A stretch of DNA of 64,000 bases, taken from NCBI GenBank assembly GCA_021234155.1, contig JAJEKV010000077.1, positions 2,733,991-2,797,990 on the forward strand, written 5' to 3'. The DNA is from Isoetes taiwanensis. Its lineage: Eukaryota > Streptophyta > Lycopodiopsida > Isoetales > Isoetaceae. The translations under genes were made by a program, and so were the position numbers. The notes under the pieces were generated by a model. The model made no database searches. It had not been told where the DNA came from and saw nothing but the letters and a program-made list of their open reading frames with translations. Shown here one piece after another: positions 33,411-45,850 of the stretch (position 1 is the first letter of the stretch; every line of letters begins with the position of its first letter).

Positions 33411-34017
33411 ATTTCAAATGAAGATGCTATAGAGCAATAAAATTATCTAGCCAATTAGCACTTTCTGTCCTAAGCTAAGAGCTTAGCTATTCCTTATGAT
33501 TGAATCACTAGCCCTTTTACTTTTAACCATTAAACTCTTAAGCATTTGAATGCATTGGATATTAATTCTTAACCATTGAATATTGTAAGAATTCTATTGT
33601 AGCAAACACATTGACCCAATCACTACTCATGGTTTGACTCAAAACCAAAATACATCAAACCTGCTTAAGTACCTCTTGATTTATAATCGATTTGGCAACT
33701 GGGGTGCCAAATTGTTTGTTATTGCTCAGTATAAACAAAGTAATCCATTGGTTATGACTAACGATTGGATCCATATTTAGTTGGCTCCAAGTTTGGGCGC
33801 CAACATAAAACCTAAAACAGTAACACCTCTGTGTGCACAAAATTTCCAAGTGGGCGTTCCCTTGTGTATAAAATAAATTAAATAGGTGTGATATAGGTTC
33901 AACCATTGAACCTATTATTTGACATGATAATTCAAACAGAATCTAGTCATTGACTTCATTCAGCATTCCCAGTCCTTTCTTGGAGCACCAGCTTTCTTTG
34001 TTCCACAACTTACACAG

Positions 34018-34417
34018 GAAAAGGATGTGGAAAATATGAGGACCATACTGCCAAATTATAAAGATAGTTTTTGGACCTGCAGTGTGAAAAAACTTGGATA
34101 TTCTGGAATTGCTTTGATATCTTGGATATGCAGTCTTTTTTTACGAGTTCGCTTACAATCATTTTTCAGCTGTTAAATTTTTGTTATAACTGCATGCAGA
34201 ACATAATGAATATCTGTACACTAATAACTCCCATCTGGTGCGATTGTTAAATTCTACTTGACAATCTTATGCTAAACAGGTGAATCATGCATCAGTAGCA
34301 TATGGTCTCGGTGTACTAGGACACGATTCTGAAGGTCGCCTCATCACAACAGACTTTGGTTCATTTTTTCTGGTATCTGTTTATGTTCCTAACTCTGGAG
34401 AGAAGCTACAAAGACTA
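34018..34417 (+). pseudogene. ARP: ARP-type AP endonuclease exons, S2
   Basis: Exon 1 34018-34125 and exon 2 34280-34417, with the same borders as in L1. Exon 2 has SVAYGLG and GSFFLVSVYVPNSGE, where L1 has GSFKLVSV. Only these two internal exons are present, so it cannot encode a full enzyme. Confidence 0.78.
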
Positions 34418-35264
34418 GTAAACCTGGGATTCGGCACTAACTTCCTACCTGAAGGTAGCCTTTGAATTGGATGTAAAGGAGGGGCTTTTTTTGGCAAGCC
34501 TAGACTCAACCAGCCTGGTACCCCAAGCACTTACATGCTCATCATCTAAAAGTAAATAGCCCAAGATCCTGCCAATGCTAAGCTTAAGCATGAATTAACG
34601 ATACCCTTGATAGGTCATTTTTTGGCGGTGGACTCATCGCATATTCGAAAGAACCTAGTCTTTGCACCCAGCTGGGACGAGGCTTTAGGGGATCAAACAG
34701 TCCCTAGGCTAATTGGGAGTGCAATATGAGACTCTGCAGTAGAACGATGTGGATTACGAGCCAAAGGCCTTGCCCACCAATTAGTGTGCATTCCTATCTA
34801 CAAAGAGCTTCGAAGAAAGACGAAAGGAAGTGGATTTGTAACCTCTTTTCATTAATTTGCTTTGCCACTCTGTCACTAAGAATTCCCATCCTTTAAGATA
34901 AAGCCTTAAGCTTAATGGATCAGAATTTCCCCTAGATCTTGCATAAATCAGATGCTATGAAATGGAATTTAAAAGAAATATTTTTATGGTACCAACTTGT
35001 TTCTCTACTAGACATTTAGCTTTTTATCCTTGTGTCCTTTCCTATATATGTCTTGTGTCCTATTAGACTTAGTCCTTAGCACTTTAGACTAACACCTAAG
35101 TCCATGGTCTTAAAAGTAATCTTATAGCAGATAGACCAGATATCAATATCTTTAATGAACCAGGCTAATTATCACCCTCAACGTACATATATACAGTAGG
35201 TGAATGTTAGTCCACCTCAAGATCTTGGACAGCTATAACATCATATTGAAAATGAAATTATAAT

Positions 35265-36355
35265 CCTATCGATCCGAGACATCGGATCGACATTCTAGAA
35301 TGGGGCGAGCATGCATGTCTCGCATGCATGCATGCAGCGCATGCCCTTTCTGGTTGGGAGTTCGCTATTTTAGGCGCGGTTCTGCATCAACGTCTCATCG
35401 GCGCTTCCTCTTCTCTCAGCGATACCTTATTCTCTTTGAGTTGTTTCCAGGCAGGAGAGGGGCTTCTTCCTGCTTGGTTTGGCCAATTTGGCGTTTCTTT
35501 CATGCTGTGGCATGTCCTTTCTCGGCCTTGGCTCTTCTTTAGCCTTCATCCTGTGATCTTCGTCCTCGATTCCAGTTTGTTAAGGAAGTTCTCTGGTATT
35601 CAGGCGGTTTGTTGGTTTCATGCGAGCCCCATTCTAGAATCCCATCGATCCGAGACATCGGATCGACATTCTAGAATGGGACGAGCATGCATGTCTCGCA
35701 TGCATGCATGCGGCGCATGCCCTTTCTGGTTGGGAGTTCGCTATTTTAGGCGCGGTTCTGCATCAACGTCTCATCGGCGCTTCCTCTTCTCTCAGCAGTA
35801 CCTTATTCTCTTTGAACCCACCCTCCCCCCCCTTCTTTGTTAATTGTATTTGTCGCCTGGCACGCGTGACCAGGCCCTCTATTTGAAGAGGTTTTTGTTT
35901 TTTGTCGCGTGGCACGCGTGATCAGCCTCTCCACTCTGGGAGGTTTGTTTTGTCTCGTTTTGTTGTGTTGGTGATGTGCAGTACAAACGGGTTGGTTGGC
36001 GGCATGCATTTTCGACTTCTCCATGCGTGGGTTTTTGGGAGCGATTTCTATACCTTACGTTTGTCCAAGCCCCTTGCCGAAGGTTTATTACTAGGGTTTT
36101 TCCTCGAAAACCCGAAAGGGCGGGGTTTTTCAATCCCGGTGATAAGCTTTCGGCAGGTACACCAGCCACACATCTATTAGCATTGTATTTTTTTGGGGTC
36201 CAAATGATATAATTGGATTTTCCCTTTATTTTTCGTGGGTAGTTCGCATGTGTGCGGCTACCCACTGTCCACCATTGTAGAAAATCTGCTGAGATGAATG
36301 AGAAGCCTATCTATTCGGGCGGTTTGTTGGTTTCATGCGAGCTCCATTCTAGAAT
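35265..36355. mobile_element. GC-rich composite of two related inverted-repeat elements, S2
   Basis: Inserted between ATTATAAT and ACAAGG, a site that is empty in unit 0, L1 and L3; a 3-bp AAT duplication is possible. Two head-to-tail members (35265-35640 and 35641-36355) each start CC.ATCGATCCGAGACATCGG, a palindrome with arms CGATCCGA/TCGGATCG. Then comes ATTCTAGAATGGG, and each ends with the inverse GAGC.CCATTCTAGAAT. The first ~165 bp and last ~35 bp are shared while the middles differ. The second contains a stretch like the LINE 3' end (TTTTTCCTCGAAAACC, GGGGTTTTT.AATCC). No credible protein. The class is unknown. Confidence 0.7.
35830..35946 (+). repeat. Pair of hairpin-bearing repeats in the composite
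   Basis: TTGTCGC.TGGCACGCGTGA.CAG occurs twice, about 57 bp apart. Each copy is followed by a stem with differing but complementary arms (CCTCT...AGAGG, then CCTC...GAGG). Confidence 0.45.
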
Positions 36356-36530
36356 ACAAGGATCTCGGAGATATACCTGTGCTGGCCGAGGTGACCAGCA
36401 ACCCAAATTGACTGTTCGATTGTATAAGCATTGATCGAATATGGCCCTATTCTATATGAAGCACAGACACATATGAGGAGAAAGAAAGTTATTTGCAATG
36501 CATCTAAAGAAATGGTCCTCTTCTAAATAC

Positions 36531-37460
36531 ATGCCTTTTGTAGAAGCGAAACACGCTTCAAATGGCTTCGTGATATTCCATAAGCAAGGCATGCCTACCC
36601 CATAAAGAAATAGTCAATTTCATAAAGACTTGTCATTCTACTAACTCCAGAGGTAGGTACAACATTGCCCACCATGAAGCATCAGAAGACCAACAACTAT
36701 CCCAGGATACATGTGTCTAACTACAGATCTGGTTTTATTATGTCATGAATGCGAAAACCATTGTTGGATTGATAACAAATCAAAACAATGTGATAAAAAA
36801 CACTCAAACCCTTCAACCAGTGGTATAGAGGATGGGACAATTCAACCAGCATAGCAATGCTTCAACCTCCAAAACCAGAACCACAAGCAATCTATGGAGA
36901 GAGAGGAAAGAACTCAAAGAACTTCACTTGTGCACTTGCTTCCAAAACTTCAGTACTAGAATCGTGCTCTGAAGGTCATAAAGACAAAAGGCCTTCCAGA
37001 GAAGTTCATATATCTATTTTCTTTCCAAGAAACAACCCCTCGCCATTAGATTTCAGTTCGTGCACTCCCCCATGTTGCTCACATCCTTAAGATAAAGATC
37101 TACAACCTTAAGCCTATAATATCATGCTTGATTCCATATCTTACATGCATCACGAATGCATTGTACACATTGATCCAGAAAGCTAACTTCTCATTTTGTT
37201 TCATTTTAGCTGGATCAAGCCGTTCAAGCTGCTCTACCATTGACCTGCAACATTTGGAAGAAGATGAAAATCTTCTTGCGGAACAAGAACATCCGAATAA
37301 GCATAGGATGAATTCAAGAATAGAATAGAATAGAACAAACCTGAAGTTCCAAAGAACACGAGCTGCATATGTTAATCGATCTTTGTCCACTCGTATCCAT
37401 GGCACTTCAATCTCAACTGTTGAAACGATATGTCTTGCACAGGACGACACCCTTGTGTAC
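36531..37460 (-). pseudogene. DUF547 gene fragment, S2
   Basis: Exon c 36531-36594 (acceptor here GGGGTAG), exon b 37145-37244, exon a from 37341 to about 37440 (STVEIEVPWIRVDKDRLTYA, then ARVLWNFR). The intron between b and c lacks about 40 bp that other copies have (near 37085). In the intron next to the exon a donor is a GAATA pentamer insertion (37318-37335). Three exons in phase but no start, no C-terminal half of the domain. Confidence 0.72.
37318..37335 (-). repeat. LINE-type pentamer tail insertion
   Basis: AGAATAGAATAGAATAGA is the reverse complement of the tail of the LINE at 28390-29864. It is present in S2 and S4 (63508-63525) and absent in unit 0, L1 and L3. It may be a tail-only LINE insertion. 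Confidence 0.5.
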
Positions 37461-38099
37461 ATTGACTCTGTCTCAATCGCTCAAAGAATACAATGGATAG
37501 TGGATACGATGGATGCCGGTTAGCCGGTTTGCACAGCGGCTGCCCAGCAATAGGGGCGACCGACAGTTTACAGGTTGCAGGAAGTTTGGAGCAGTTTTTG
37601 GTATATTCTAGGCATATGTTGGCATATACTAGAAATATACCAAAAACCCACATGAGCAAGGGATTGCCCCTCTAGGGGAAACCCAAAAAGGGCGTATGAC
37701 TTTGCATACACGTGCTTACTATGTATTTGTATGTATAAAACGTATCTCTTGTCTATAATAGCATGACTTGCGAGTTCTAAATTCTAGATTGATCCCTGCC
37801 ATGCCTACAATAGTTATATGCCCCACTAATTTTGTGCCCCTTCAATTTAATAAGTCTATCTTCACATTCTTTATTACGTAGGGCCTACACATTGTGCCAT
37901 AGAGAAACAAAGCAACTTCTTAACATGGACCATTTGTAATTTTCTTAACATGTAATGTTGCGAGTTGTCAAGTGGTGAATTTAAGTTTCCGGCAATTTAT
38001 TCCATTCTATATTCACTTGAAAGCAATCGTGTATAAATTGCAAAGCAAATGTATGTACATATATATTACCAAAGAAAGAAGATTAAATACTTATTTTCT

Positions 38100-38600
38100 C
38101 CAAAGAGCCTCACCACTGCAAACTTTAACTCGAAAACAAGTTTGTTGTAAAGTCCCTGATTCTAAAACAAATACCCCCAATCTTGATACTGATGGAAAGC
38201 TTTCGAAGAATGCTTTCCAACGGTATAAGAACACATGAAACAAATTTTTGGATCAAAACTTACAGCAAAAATCGTGCCGCTTCACCCATCGCAAACTCTA
38301 ACCCAAAATAAATCATTTCACACTCCCTGATTCTAAAAACAAAGCACCCTAATCTTGATACTGCTCGAAGGAAGATTTCCAGGACGCGAGAATCACACGA
38401 AACCGAGTCTTGGATCAAAAGTTATCAAAGAAAGGGATGCTGGAAACTGGCAAATCCCTGGCAAGCCCTAAACTCCGAGCTAAAAAAGTCGCTGAACCTC
38501 CCTGTTCCTGATGCCAGAACCTACAAAAGTGGTGTGGATAGGAACCTCTTTGAATAAGCTTTCAAATGACACCAAGATTGTGCCAATCCGACTGCGAATG
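38100..38600 (+). repeat. Imperfect tandem repeat, S2
   Basis: Homologue of 27343-27850 with small indels. Confidence 0.55.
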
Positions 38601-38624
38601 TAGGAGATATGGTTGTTTTAGAAA

Positions 38625-40090
38625 AAATGGTGCGAATCGCCTACTTGCTTGGAGGAAAGCCATGGAAGAAGAGATGAATGCTTTTCAAAGAACAAGGGAA
38701 GAACATAGTAGATAATAAGTGTATATTTAAGCTCAAACCTGAATCGAATGAAAATGGGCAAAAATATATAGTTAGATTGGCAGCAAAATGTTATCACAGA
38801 AGAGGGGACTAGATTATGATGAAACATTTTCTCCAATAGTCAAATTGTCATGCATCAGGATGCTATGCATTTGCTAATGCTAAAGATCTCGAAATACATC
38901 ACATGGATGTAAGCATTTACGTTCTCTGATGCAAAATTAGATGAAGAATTTTTTATGAAACAAGCAGAAGAGTTTGAAGTTGGAAATAATCTAGTGTGAA
39001 AACTAAACAGCACACTGTTCGTGTTGAAACATGCACCTTGCCAATGCTATATTTGCATGGATAAATATCTCAGCGAAAAGAATTTCTCAAAGCTACAAAT
39101 AGATGGCATTATATGTATTGCAAAACAAGGAGTTAGTTATTGCATTATTGCCTTATATGTTGATGATTGCATCATGATTGCTAATGCCTTGACATGTTTG
39201 GATAAGTGCAAGGCGGTGCTCAAAGAAAAGTTAGATTTAGGGGAACTCAAAAGATTTTTAAAAATCGAAGTGCATAGAGATCGAGTAAACAAGAAACTGA
39301 CACTCAACCAAAAGTCAAATATTCAAGATATGGCAAAAGCTTTGGATTGGAATTTTGTAAGGTACAGATACTCCTCTAGTCCCTAATCGTAAGATTTTAA
39401 GAAATATGTCCCAAACAACAAAAGATGTTGAAGAAATGGAAGGGGCACTTTATAGAGAACTAATAGAATGCATATATATGTATCTAACTGCACCAGACCT
39501 AATATTGCATTTTCAATAAGTCTGCTAAATAGATACTCGAATAATCCAGGGAAAATGCAATAGACAATTGCAAAAAGAGTCTTGAAAATTTTGAAAGAAA
39601 CTCAAGATCAAGGCATTTGCTATTCTAGTGAAGATTTGACTCTTGGGCTATTATGATGCATCGGGCATCAGACCTAGACTATAGAAAATCCACTTCAGGA
39701 TTTTCAATTCACCTTGGAGGTGCATCAATTGCATGGAAATTTAAAAAGCAATCCAGTATTGCAATGTCATCAGTTGAAGCTGAATATACTGCAGATACTC
39801 TTGTTGTTAGGGAAATTATATGGATCAGAAGGTCGTTAGATGAATGTGGTATTGTTCAAACAGATCCTACTATTTTTCTTAGTGATAGTCAGAGTTGTAT
39901 AACCATTACTAAGAATTCAGTTTTGCCCCAAAGGACCAAACACATTGAGCTTCACATACATTTCATAAGAAAAATGGTTCGCAAGAAATATATTACAGTC
40001 ATATAAGTTGGTGCACAGGATCAATGACAGATATCTTCACAAAAGAATTGCCTAAGATGAAGTTCAATAAGTTCAAACATTTACTTGGAG
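38625..40090 (+). mobile_element. Ty1/copia RT and RNase H remnant, S2
   Basis: Uninterrupted by a LINE. The RT catalytic motif reads YVDDCIMI at about 39155, intact, unlike L1 and L3. LKRFLKIEVHRD and RNase H motifs (SDLDYRKSTSGF, SSVEAEYTA, FLSDSQSCITITKN) follow. There is a stop after NNLV near 38998 and further shifts, so it is not functional as read. Confidence 0.88.
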
Positions 40091-40432
40091 TTACATGACA
40101 AAACGTGTCACATGACTCTTGTGAAATATATATGAATATAAAATGCAAGGTTATATGCAGCAAGGAAAATTTTTTATATAGGTGCTTCATTTACGGTCAA
40201 AATTTTATTAAGTTGAGTTTTACAGCAATCTTGTACATGCATGCACCATAGAGTTCAGAGACAACATGATGCATGCAATATATAATTCAGAGGGGACATG
40301 ATGCAAAAGATTATTCAGGTCAATGATGTTGAATATATTATGCACAAAAGGTTACGAAAAGTGATTTGTATTCAACGCAAAAGGTAAGAGGGGTGATTTG
40401 CCTCAGTTAAACTGCTTAACACAAAAATGATC

Positions 40433-40731
40433 TGAAGAGGGAATGTTGTAATGTGTCAGATCACATTATCTGTATTGTATTATTTGTGTCAGGAAAATTG
40501 CGATGGTACCTAGAACATCATCTCTTAATATGATGTCATTATGCTCAATGATACCTAAATTGTTATAAGATACTAGAAAGATGAATATTGCTTCTTTAGA
40601 GCATTGTGCTAGGCAAATTGTTTTGAGCTAAACAAATATTTGAAATCTCGGTGAAGGCTGAACCGTCGGATTCTTCCTTTCTAGCTCCATAACCGTCGGA
40701 CTATCAGTGTCAAATCGTCTACACTGTTATA
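40433..40731 (+). mobile_element. Copia polypurine tract and LTR start (L3)
   Basis: GAAGAGGGA then TGTTGTAATG from 40444. Confidence 0.45.
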
Positions 40732-42994
40732 GTCAATAACAAAGTTAAAGTGTTGTGCTATAGTGAATTTCAAGGTTTCTTGATGATCTAAGATTAATAT
40801 TACTTGATATTTAGTTCATCTCCAAAAATATGCTCGCTAAATTCAAATACTATTGACTAGCTGAAATTGAGTGATAAAATTACTTCACTGCTGAAAAGTG
40901 CAGAACCCCGACCAACATCAAACATTTTCGAGGAGATCTGTGGAATGATTTTGATATAATGAACATCGCCTCCCCATGCAACTTCAGAATTAGCCCAAGT
41001 GCTTTGATGACATGGCAAAAAGGATTGTGTCATGCTAACATGGCGTTTGACATTGTAAACATGTTTGATCTTAAAGAAGGCTTTTTCAACTAGTTGAATC
41101 CAAAGTGAATGGTTGATGGAGCAAATCGAGGCTGAAAAATAGGTTTAAATGCAATATGCGAGAATCAATGTAAGAGGATGGAAAAATAGGCTGAATGACA
41201 TGGAATCCTTACATTAGCAGAACTTCTAAATCTTCTAATCTTCAAGTCGCTTGTAAAAACTACTGATGTGATTTCTCTCAAATCTTTTGTGAATGTGTTG
41301 CAACTTTGAATGTGACTGAATGATGAATAATCCTAAAATGGAAAAACTTTAGTTGTTGCCAAATCCTGGCAACTGGATGCCCAAAAGAAAATAATTGGCA
41401 AGGGCTTTTCAATCCATGACCTCTTGGTCTTCATGAACTTTAAAAAATCTATTCTATTCTATTCTATCTTTCAGTCAATGTTCCTGCTAGTATGGGAAGA
41501 TATGGCTAGCGTGATAAGGGAGTGAAGAAACGATAATGTAACACGAGTTAGAATGGAGATATAGGTCAATAAATGTTTGCAAATGATGAAAATATGTGGT
41601 GTATGAGCATATGTGGACCTATAAATGGAAATACTGTTAGTACGGAATTGGGTAGCAAATGATGGAGGGAGGAGTGAAAAATGACTCAAGTATCTTATAA
41701 AAGTCAAAAAACTGTGAAAATGGGTGTCATAATCAACCAAGCAAAGACCTAAAGAGAAGGAATTATTTTAAGTGTAGTCAATGGAGAAAAAGGATGTCAT
41801 AGGGCTTAGCAATATTTGGGAGGTCGAGGTTTAAGATCAACCCTAATATTTCGATAAATTATCTGAAGGTCAAACATTCTCAATCCATATAACCCATTAG
41901 TTAATATATAATTTTAAGGCCGATTACAATGCGTAACTTCTATACATTAAGTTTAAATATCTACCGTTGAAAATGGGGGAGCGTCAAAAAAAAAAAAAAT
42001 TGAAGAGCGATCATCAAGTTTAAAATTTGGAACATTAGAAAGATGGAAGTTGGTTCTAACATATTGAGGTCACTTCAAGAACCTCCCTTCCTCTATCTTG
42101 TATTGTTATGGGAAATTATTTTAAGTTACAATTTAATGTGTATTTATCTGTAAAGCATGTACAAAAGTTCCTTCTTGTAGGTTCATGGACCCATTATCAA
42201 CAATTATTTTCAACGATGCTATAAAATGCATTAAGGATGTTGGATGTACTACTCTTTTGTTGGTGGTTTGTATCTTAAGGGCACTAGAACTTGTAAGAGT
42301 TTCCTCCAACCTTTTTCAACTTTCCACCCAACCCTTTGACTAAAGCCATATCATTTTTATTCAATACTCTAAACAATAAACATTATTTATTGAACAAAAT
42401 CAAAATTATTGCATTTCATTTGCTACATATTAGCAACTCAAAGTATTGATGAGATATATCAAGCACCTATTTTTAAACAATTTTAGGACTACACTTAACC
42501 TTTAGAAATTTTCATAGCAAACTTATAACTCGCAACAACACCATTTCCTACATATGCGTATATAGACACAAAAAAATGCACTCTAAAGGACAAATTCATA
42601 GCTAAAAGATGTCGGAAATAGAAAATGCTAATTCAGAAAAAGGAATACATTGGTCTAAATGAATAAATGTACAAGTTGATCGACGGAGCCAATGTTGATG
42701 CAACATTATTACCTCGTTGCATTTGGTCTCTCCAAAAAATAAAGTATTAACTTCCATCTTAAAAAATTTGAAAGAATAACTGGAGTAATTCTTGCTTTCC
42801 CAAGTCTTTCATAGAATTAGTCCTTATCCTTTGCATAACCTTCACAAATTGGGATATTCCTTTTGATGTTTTAAAAGCAACCATATCTCACATGTCAAGA
42901 TTCACTTTTCTCTTAATCACGTTGCTCTTCTTAGGTTTTGATGAAGATGCCTCTATATCCATAGCTCTCTATTTGTGCTATGACACTCCGAATA
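40732..42994. other. Non-coding stretch, L3
   Basis: Matches L1 3410-5689. Carries the TCTAT tract at 41448-41467 (LINE-tail remnant). No gene seen. Confidence 0.45.
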
Positions 42995-44222
42995 CTAAGA
43001 GCATGCTATTACAAAAGGGGACACTCTGAGAACATTCACCTTTTGATGAAGAATTTGAGAAGATTCTCTCTTGTCATCGAATGTTCTCCAAGCTTGTGAA
43101 AGTTTAGTGCGCTTGGCATCGTTTTCTTCTCCAACTAGCTTCCTTTTTCTCTTTTCGATCATCCATCGCATCATCATTTGTAGCAACACCAACGCTTGGA
43201 TAACAAGGATAGAAGATGGGAAAGCAAGTTATAGGATAATCTTGTTCCTCCGACGCTTCCGGACATACCGAAACTTGCGACCAATTAGGGTGCACTAAGA
43301 AATGTCCCTTTGCCTTTGCCCATGTGATCTTCTCTTCATCAATGTCATCTACGCTAGGATATGACATGGGTGACCGAGATATCCATATCATCATGCCACG
43401 TTGCACCAAGAGCCTTTGTCCGGTGCTTCAAGAAATCCCTAAGTCGTTTAGTCACTCCATCAAAGAGAACATGGCAACCTTGTAGCACTCTTTTCTTCAT
43501 CTTTTGCACCACTTGAGTAACACTAATATCTTCATCTGATGATTTAAAGAATTCTTCATGTACCTTGCGAAGAACATTGAGTATTCTAGAGATTGCCTTC
43601 GATTTCGCTCTCATCCCTATGTTGTTGAGTTAAAGAAGGCTCTTCAAGTTTGAAGTCCTTGCAACTAGAGCTGAAAAATGATAACGTTCCACCTCCAACA
43701 AGTTGGCTTGATGTTGTGGCCACATTTTTTGAATCATCAAGTATCAAAGTGGCATGTTCTACTCCAAGAAAGGCGTCCAAGTTCTTGCATTTCTTACCAT
43801 GACTGGAGATGACTCTCCCTTGAAAATACTGCAGCTCAGGATCGAGTAAACCAGCCATGGCTAAAGCATAACTCGAACATCTGGCTGGCCTCCTCCAGAA
43901 ACTGGTGCACGAAAGGACGAAGCTTTGTCCAATACTTCCAATGATCTAAATGGTAAAACTGGTCTGATCCTTGCACAATATCAGCGTTGATTACTTTCCT
44001 CTGACGTGAAAAATAATTTTGCAAGATATACTCTTTTTCTTCAGCTTCCAACTGGTCGATGCCAACACTGTTGAGAAGGGTGTGATCTAAGTCAAGAACA
44101 AGATACAGCTTCTTTTGTGCGAGAAGTTGTTCGAGCTCCATATTGCGTTCCAGAGCTGCCTCTACGGCGTCCAATTCCATGGCTCCGACTATTTCCATCG
44201 CCTGGTAAATGCGCGAACACAC
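42995..44222 (-). pseudogene. CPL4: CPL4-like CTD phosphatase, L3 copy
   Basis: First frame 43836-44222 runs from the start through DLDHTLLNS and, unlike L1, straight on through EEKEYILQNYF to the LRPFVHQFLEEASQMFEL region. It then breaks where about 30 bp are lost between two AACTC repeats (near 43873). A second frame (43586-43858) has LLDPELQYFQGRVIS and LILDDSK, then shifts at a homopolymer (near 43732). A third (43354-43614) covers ILNVLRKVHEEFFKS and the start of BRCT with DISVTHVIS. The last frames cover WAKAKGHFLVHPNW and the basic tail (to 42995). Breaks differ from those of L1, so every position of the frame is intact in at least one copy. No introns seen. Confidence 0.85.
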
Positions 44223-45115
44223 AAGCTACGTTTTTTCTAAAGGCCCAGATCGTTGCCTTTTCCACGAATGTGGATGCTACGCCAAAAAAAATCTTTGGGT
44301 TTAGATTAGCTTTTGAGAAATGCCATTCTAGGCGGAATGTAGAACGACAGTGTGAAAATAGTCAATGTGTCTTTTCCAAAATAAGCTTTTGAGAAATGCC
44401 ATACACGATAGTTTTCACAATTATCGGCCATTTTGATTTGTCTATCTGCTTCTAATAGCGTGGTAACAGCGTGCTGTATTTTCATTTACTCTACCGAAGT
44501 TTCCTTTTGCCCAATTAACAGCCCCTTTGTTTCTTTTGTCCAAAGAATTTTGTACTAATGCTTAGTTCTACCGTAGCTCTTTTTGCTGCTTCAACTTGTG
44601 CATGAAATCATTGTTCCAGATTTTGGAGAAAAAATCCTTTGATGTTGATATAGCATTGACAACATCTATGGAAGGAATTTTTGTATGATTACTTGAAGAG
44701 CATTGGCGAGAAGGTCCACAATGTTGCTGTTATTTTGAGGTGCTTTCTGTCCCTCATGAATTTTGTAACATCTAAAAGATATTTGCTTAGCAGCATGCTA
44801 GAGTAATCCAAACATCTGGAGACCCAAGATGCATGTCTGCAAAGTGGAGATAAGATATATGGTTGCAGAATCTCTAATATGTGAACATGACACAACAGCT
44901 TGCATCTGCAATATTTTGCTTATTTTATCACTCATATGATCATATCAATATTCATCCCTGTCCAGCTCCTTGTGCATGAGCCGGGTCCATATGAAACTCT
45001 TGAAATCATGCGAGAATGTTGCCTTTGTCAGATTTGAGTGACTTCTAGCACAGGTAAAAGAATACCCACGTAGATTTGGTCATGATCCATCTCAACTTAT
45101 CTATGTCGTGTTTCA
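44223..45115. other. Non-coding stretch upstream of CPL4, L3
   Basis: Matches L1 6935-7903, with about 50 bp missing near 44237 and a short deletion near 44768. No gene seen. Confidence 0.4.
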
Positions 45116-45116
45116 G

Positions 45117-45850
45117 GATTTTGCATTGAAAGCCATGGGGGTTGGCTTGAAACAAAATCAAGTGTATTTCAAGGTTTTTGTACTCCATGAGGTCCTTCCT
45201 ACTTACGGTTCAGCTGAATTCCTAAGGTTGAGGGAATATAGGACTTTTTCAGTTGCTTATTCCTAGTTGAGGGAGTATAGGTCCTTTTTTTTTTCTTTCC
45301 TTTTTTTTCTTAGCACTTTTGCACAAACGCGAGAAGGCTTAAGGTTCGATGCATTCTGAGGCCATCCACATTGCAGCCAGGTGGGAATTTTGTGCAGGTG
45401 ATGTTCTTTTCGATCATTTGATTTCATCTACAGTGGTGGAAATTCATGAAAATTCCAAATCAGTCATGGGTGCAATGAGAAAACTTCATTGATATAGTTT
45501 TGGTTTTCTTCATTGGTGTTTTGGTATGGTTGAAAACGCAGGTATGTGGAGCCCTGTGGGTAGATCGTGCGATGCTGAAAGGCAAATGGAACTTCTATCT
45601 AATGCCACTGCCTGAAAGATATGCTGAACGGGCTCTTTGTACTTTTCAGGCAAAGCTTGAATTCCAGGTTTGTGAAAACAGAAACGATGGCCTACTTGGC
45701 CTGTCTACTTATATTCATACCTTATTACAGGTATTCTGGCAAAGAAAAAAAAGGATTTTGCCAAAAGCCAGAATGCAATGCAATGGAGTATATTCAATAG
45801 AGGGATAACTGGAGCGATCTGTACCAGATTAGGCAATGCTTATCATGACA
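45117..45850 (+). other. Exon-like pieces of an unidentified gene, L3
   Basis: Homologues of 7904-8640. Here a 102-aa frame (45500-45808) joins the second piece to CTFQAKLEFQ and beyond, because L3 has one T fewer near 45645. The protein is not recognised. Confidence 0.35.

Larger units (their letters stand above)
30969..40250. repeat. Tandem-array unit S2 (short)
   Basis: Follows L1 directly. At about 31440 it jumps from the equivalent of L1 3409 to L1 12030, dropping CPL4, the unidentified exons and DUF1664. It then carries copia gag(-), ARP, the GC-rich composite, DUF547(-), the tandem repeat and copia RT/RNase H(+). It shares its junction and composite insertion with S4. Confidence 0.85.

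Noticed and set aside
35300-36265. Several frames of 60-171 aa in the GC-rich composite
   Set aside because: Present only because of high GC; the two members give different frames, and none keeps open in S4.
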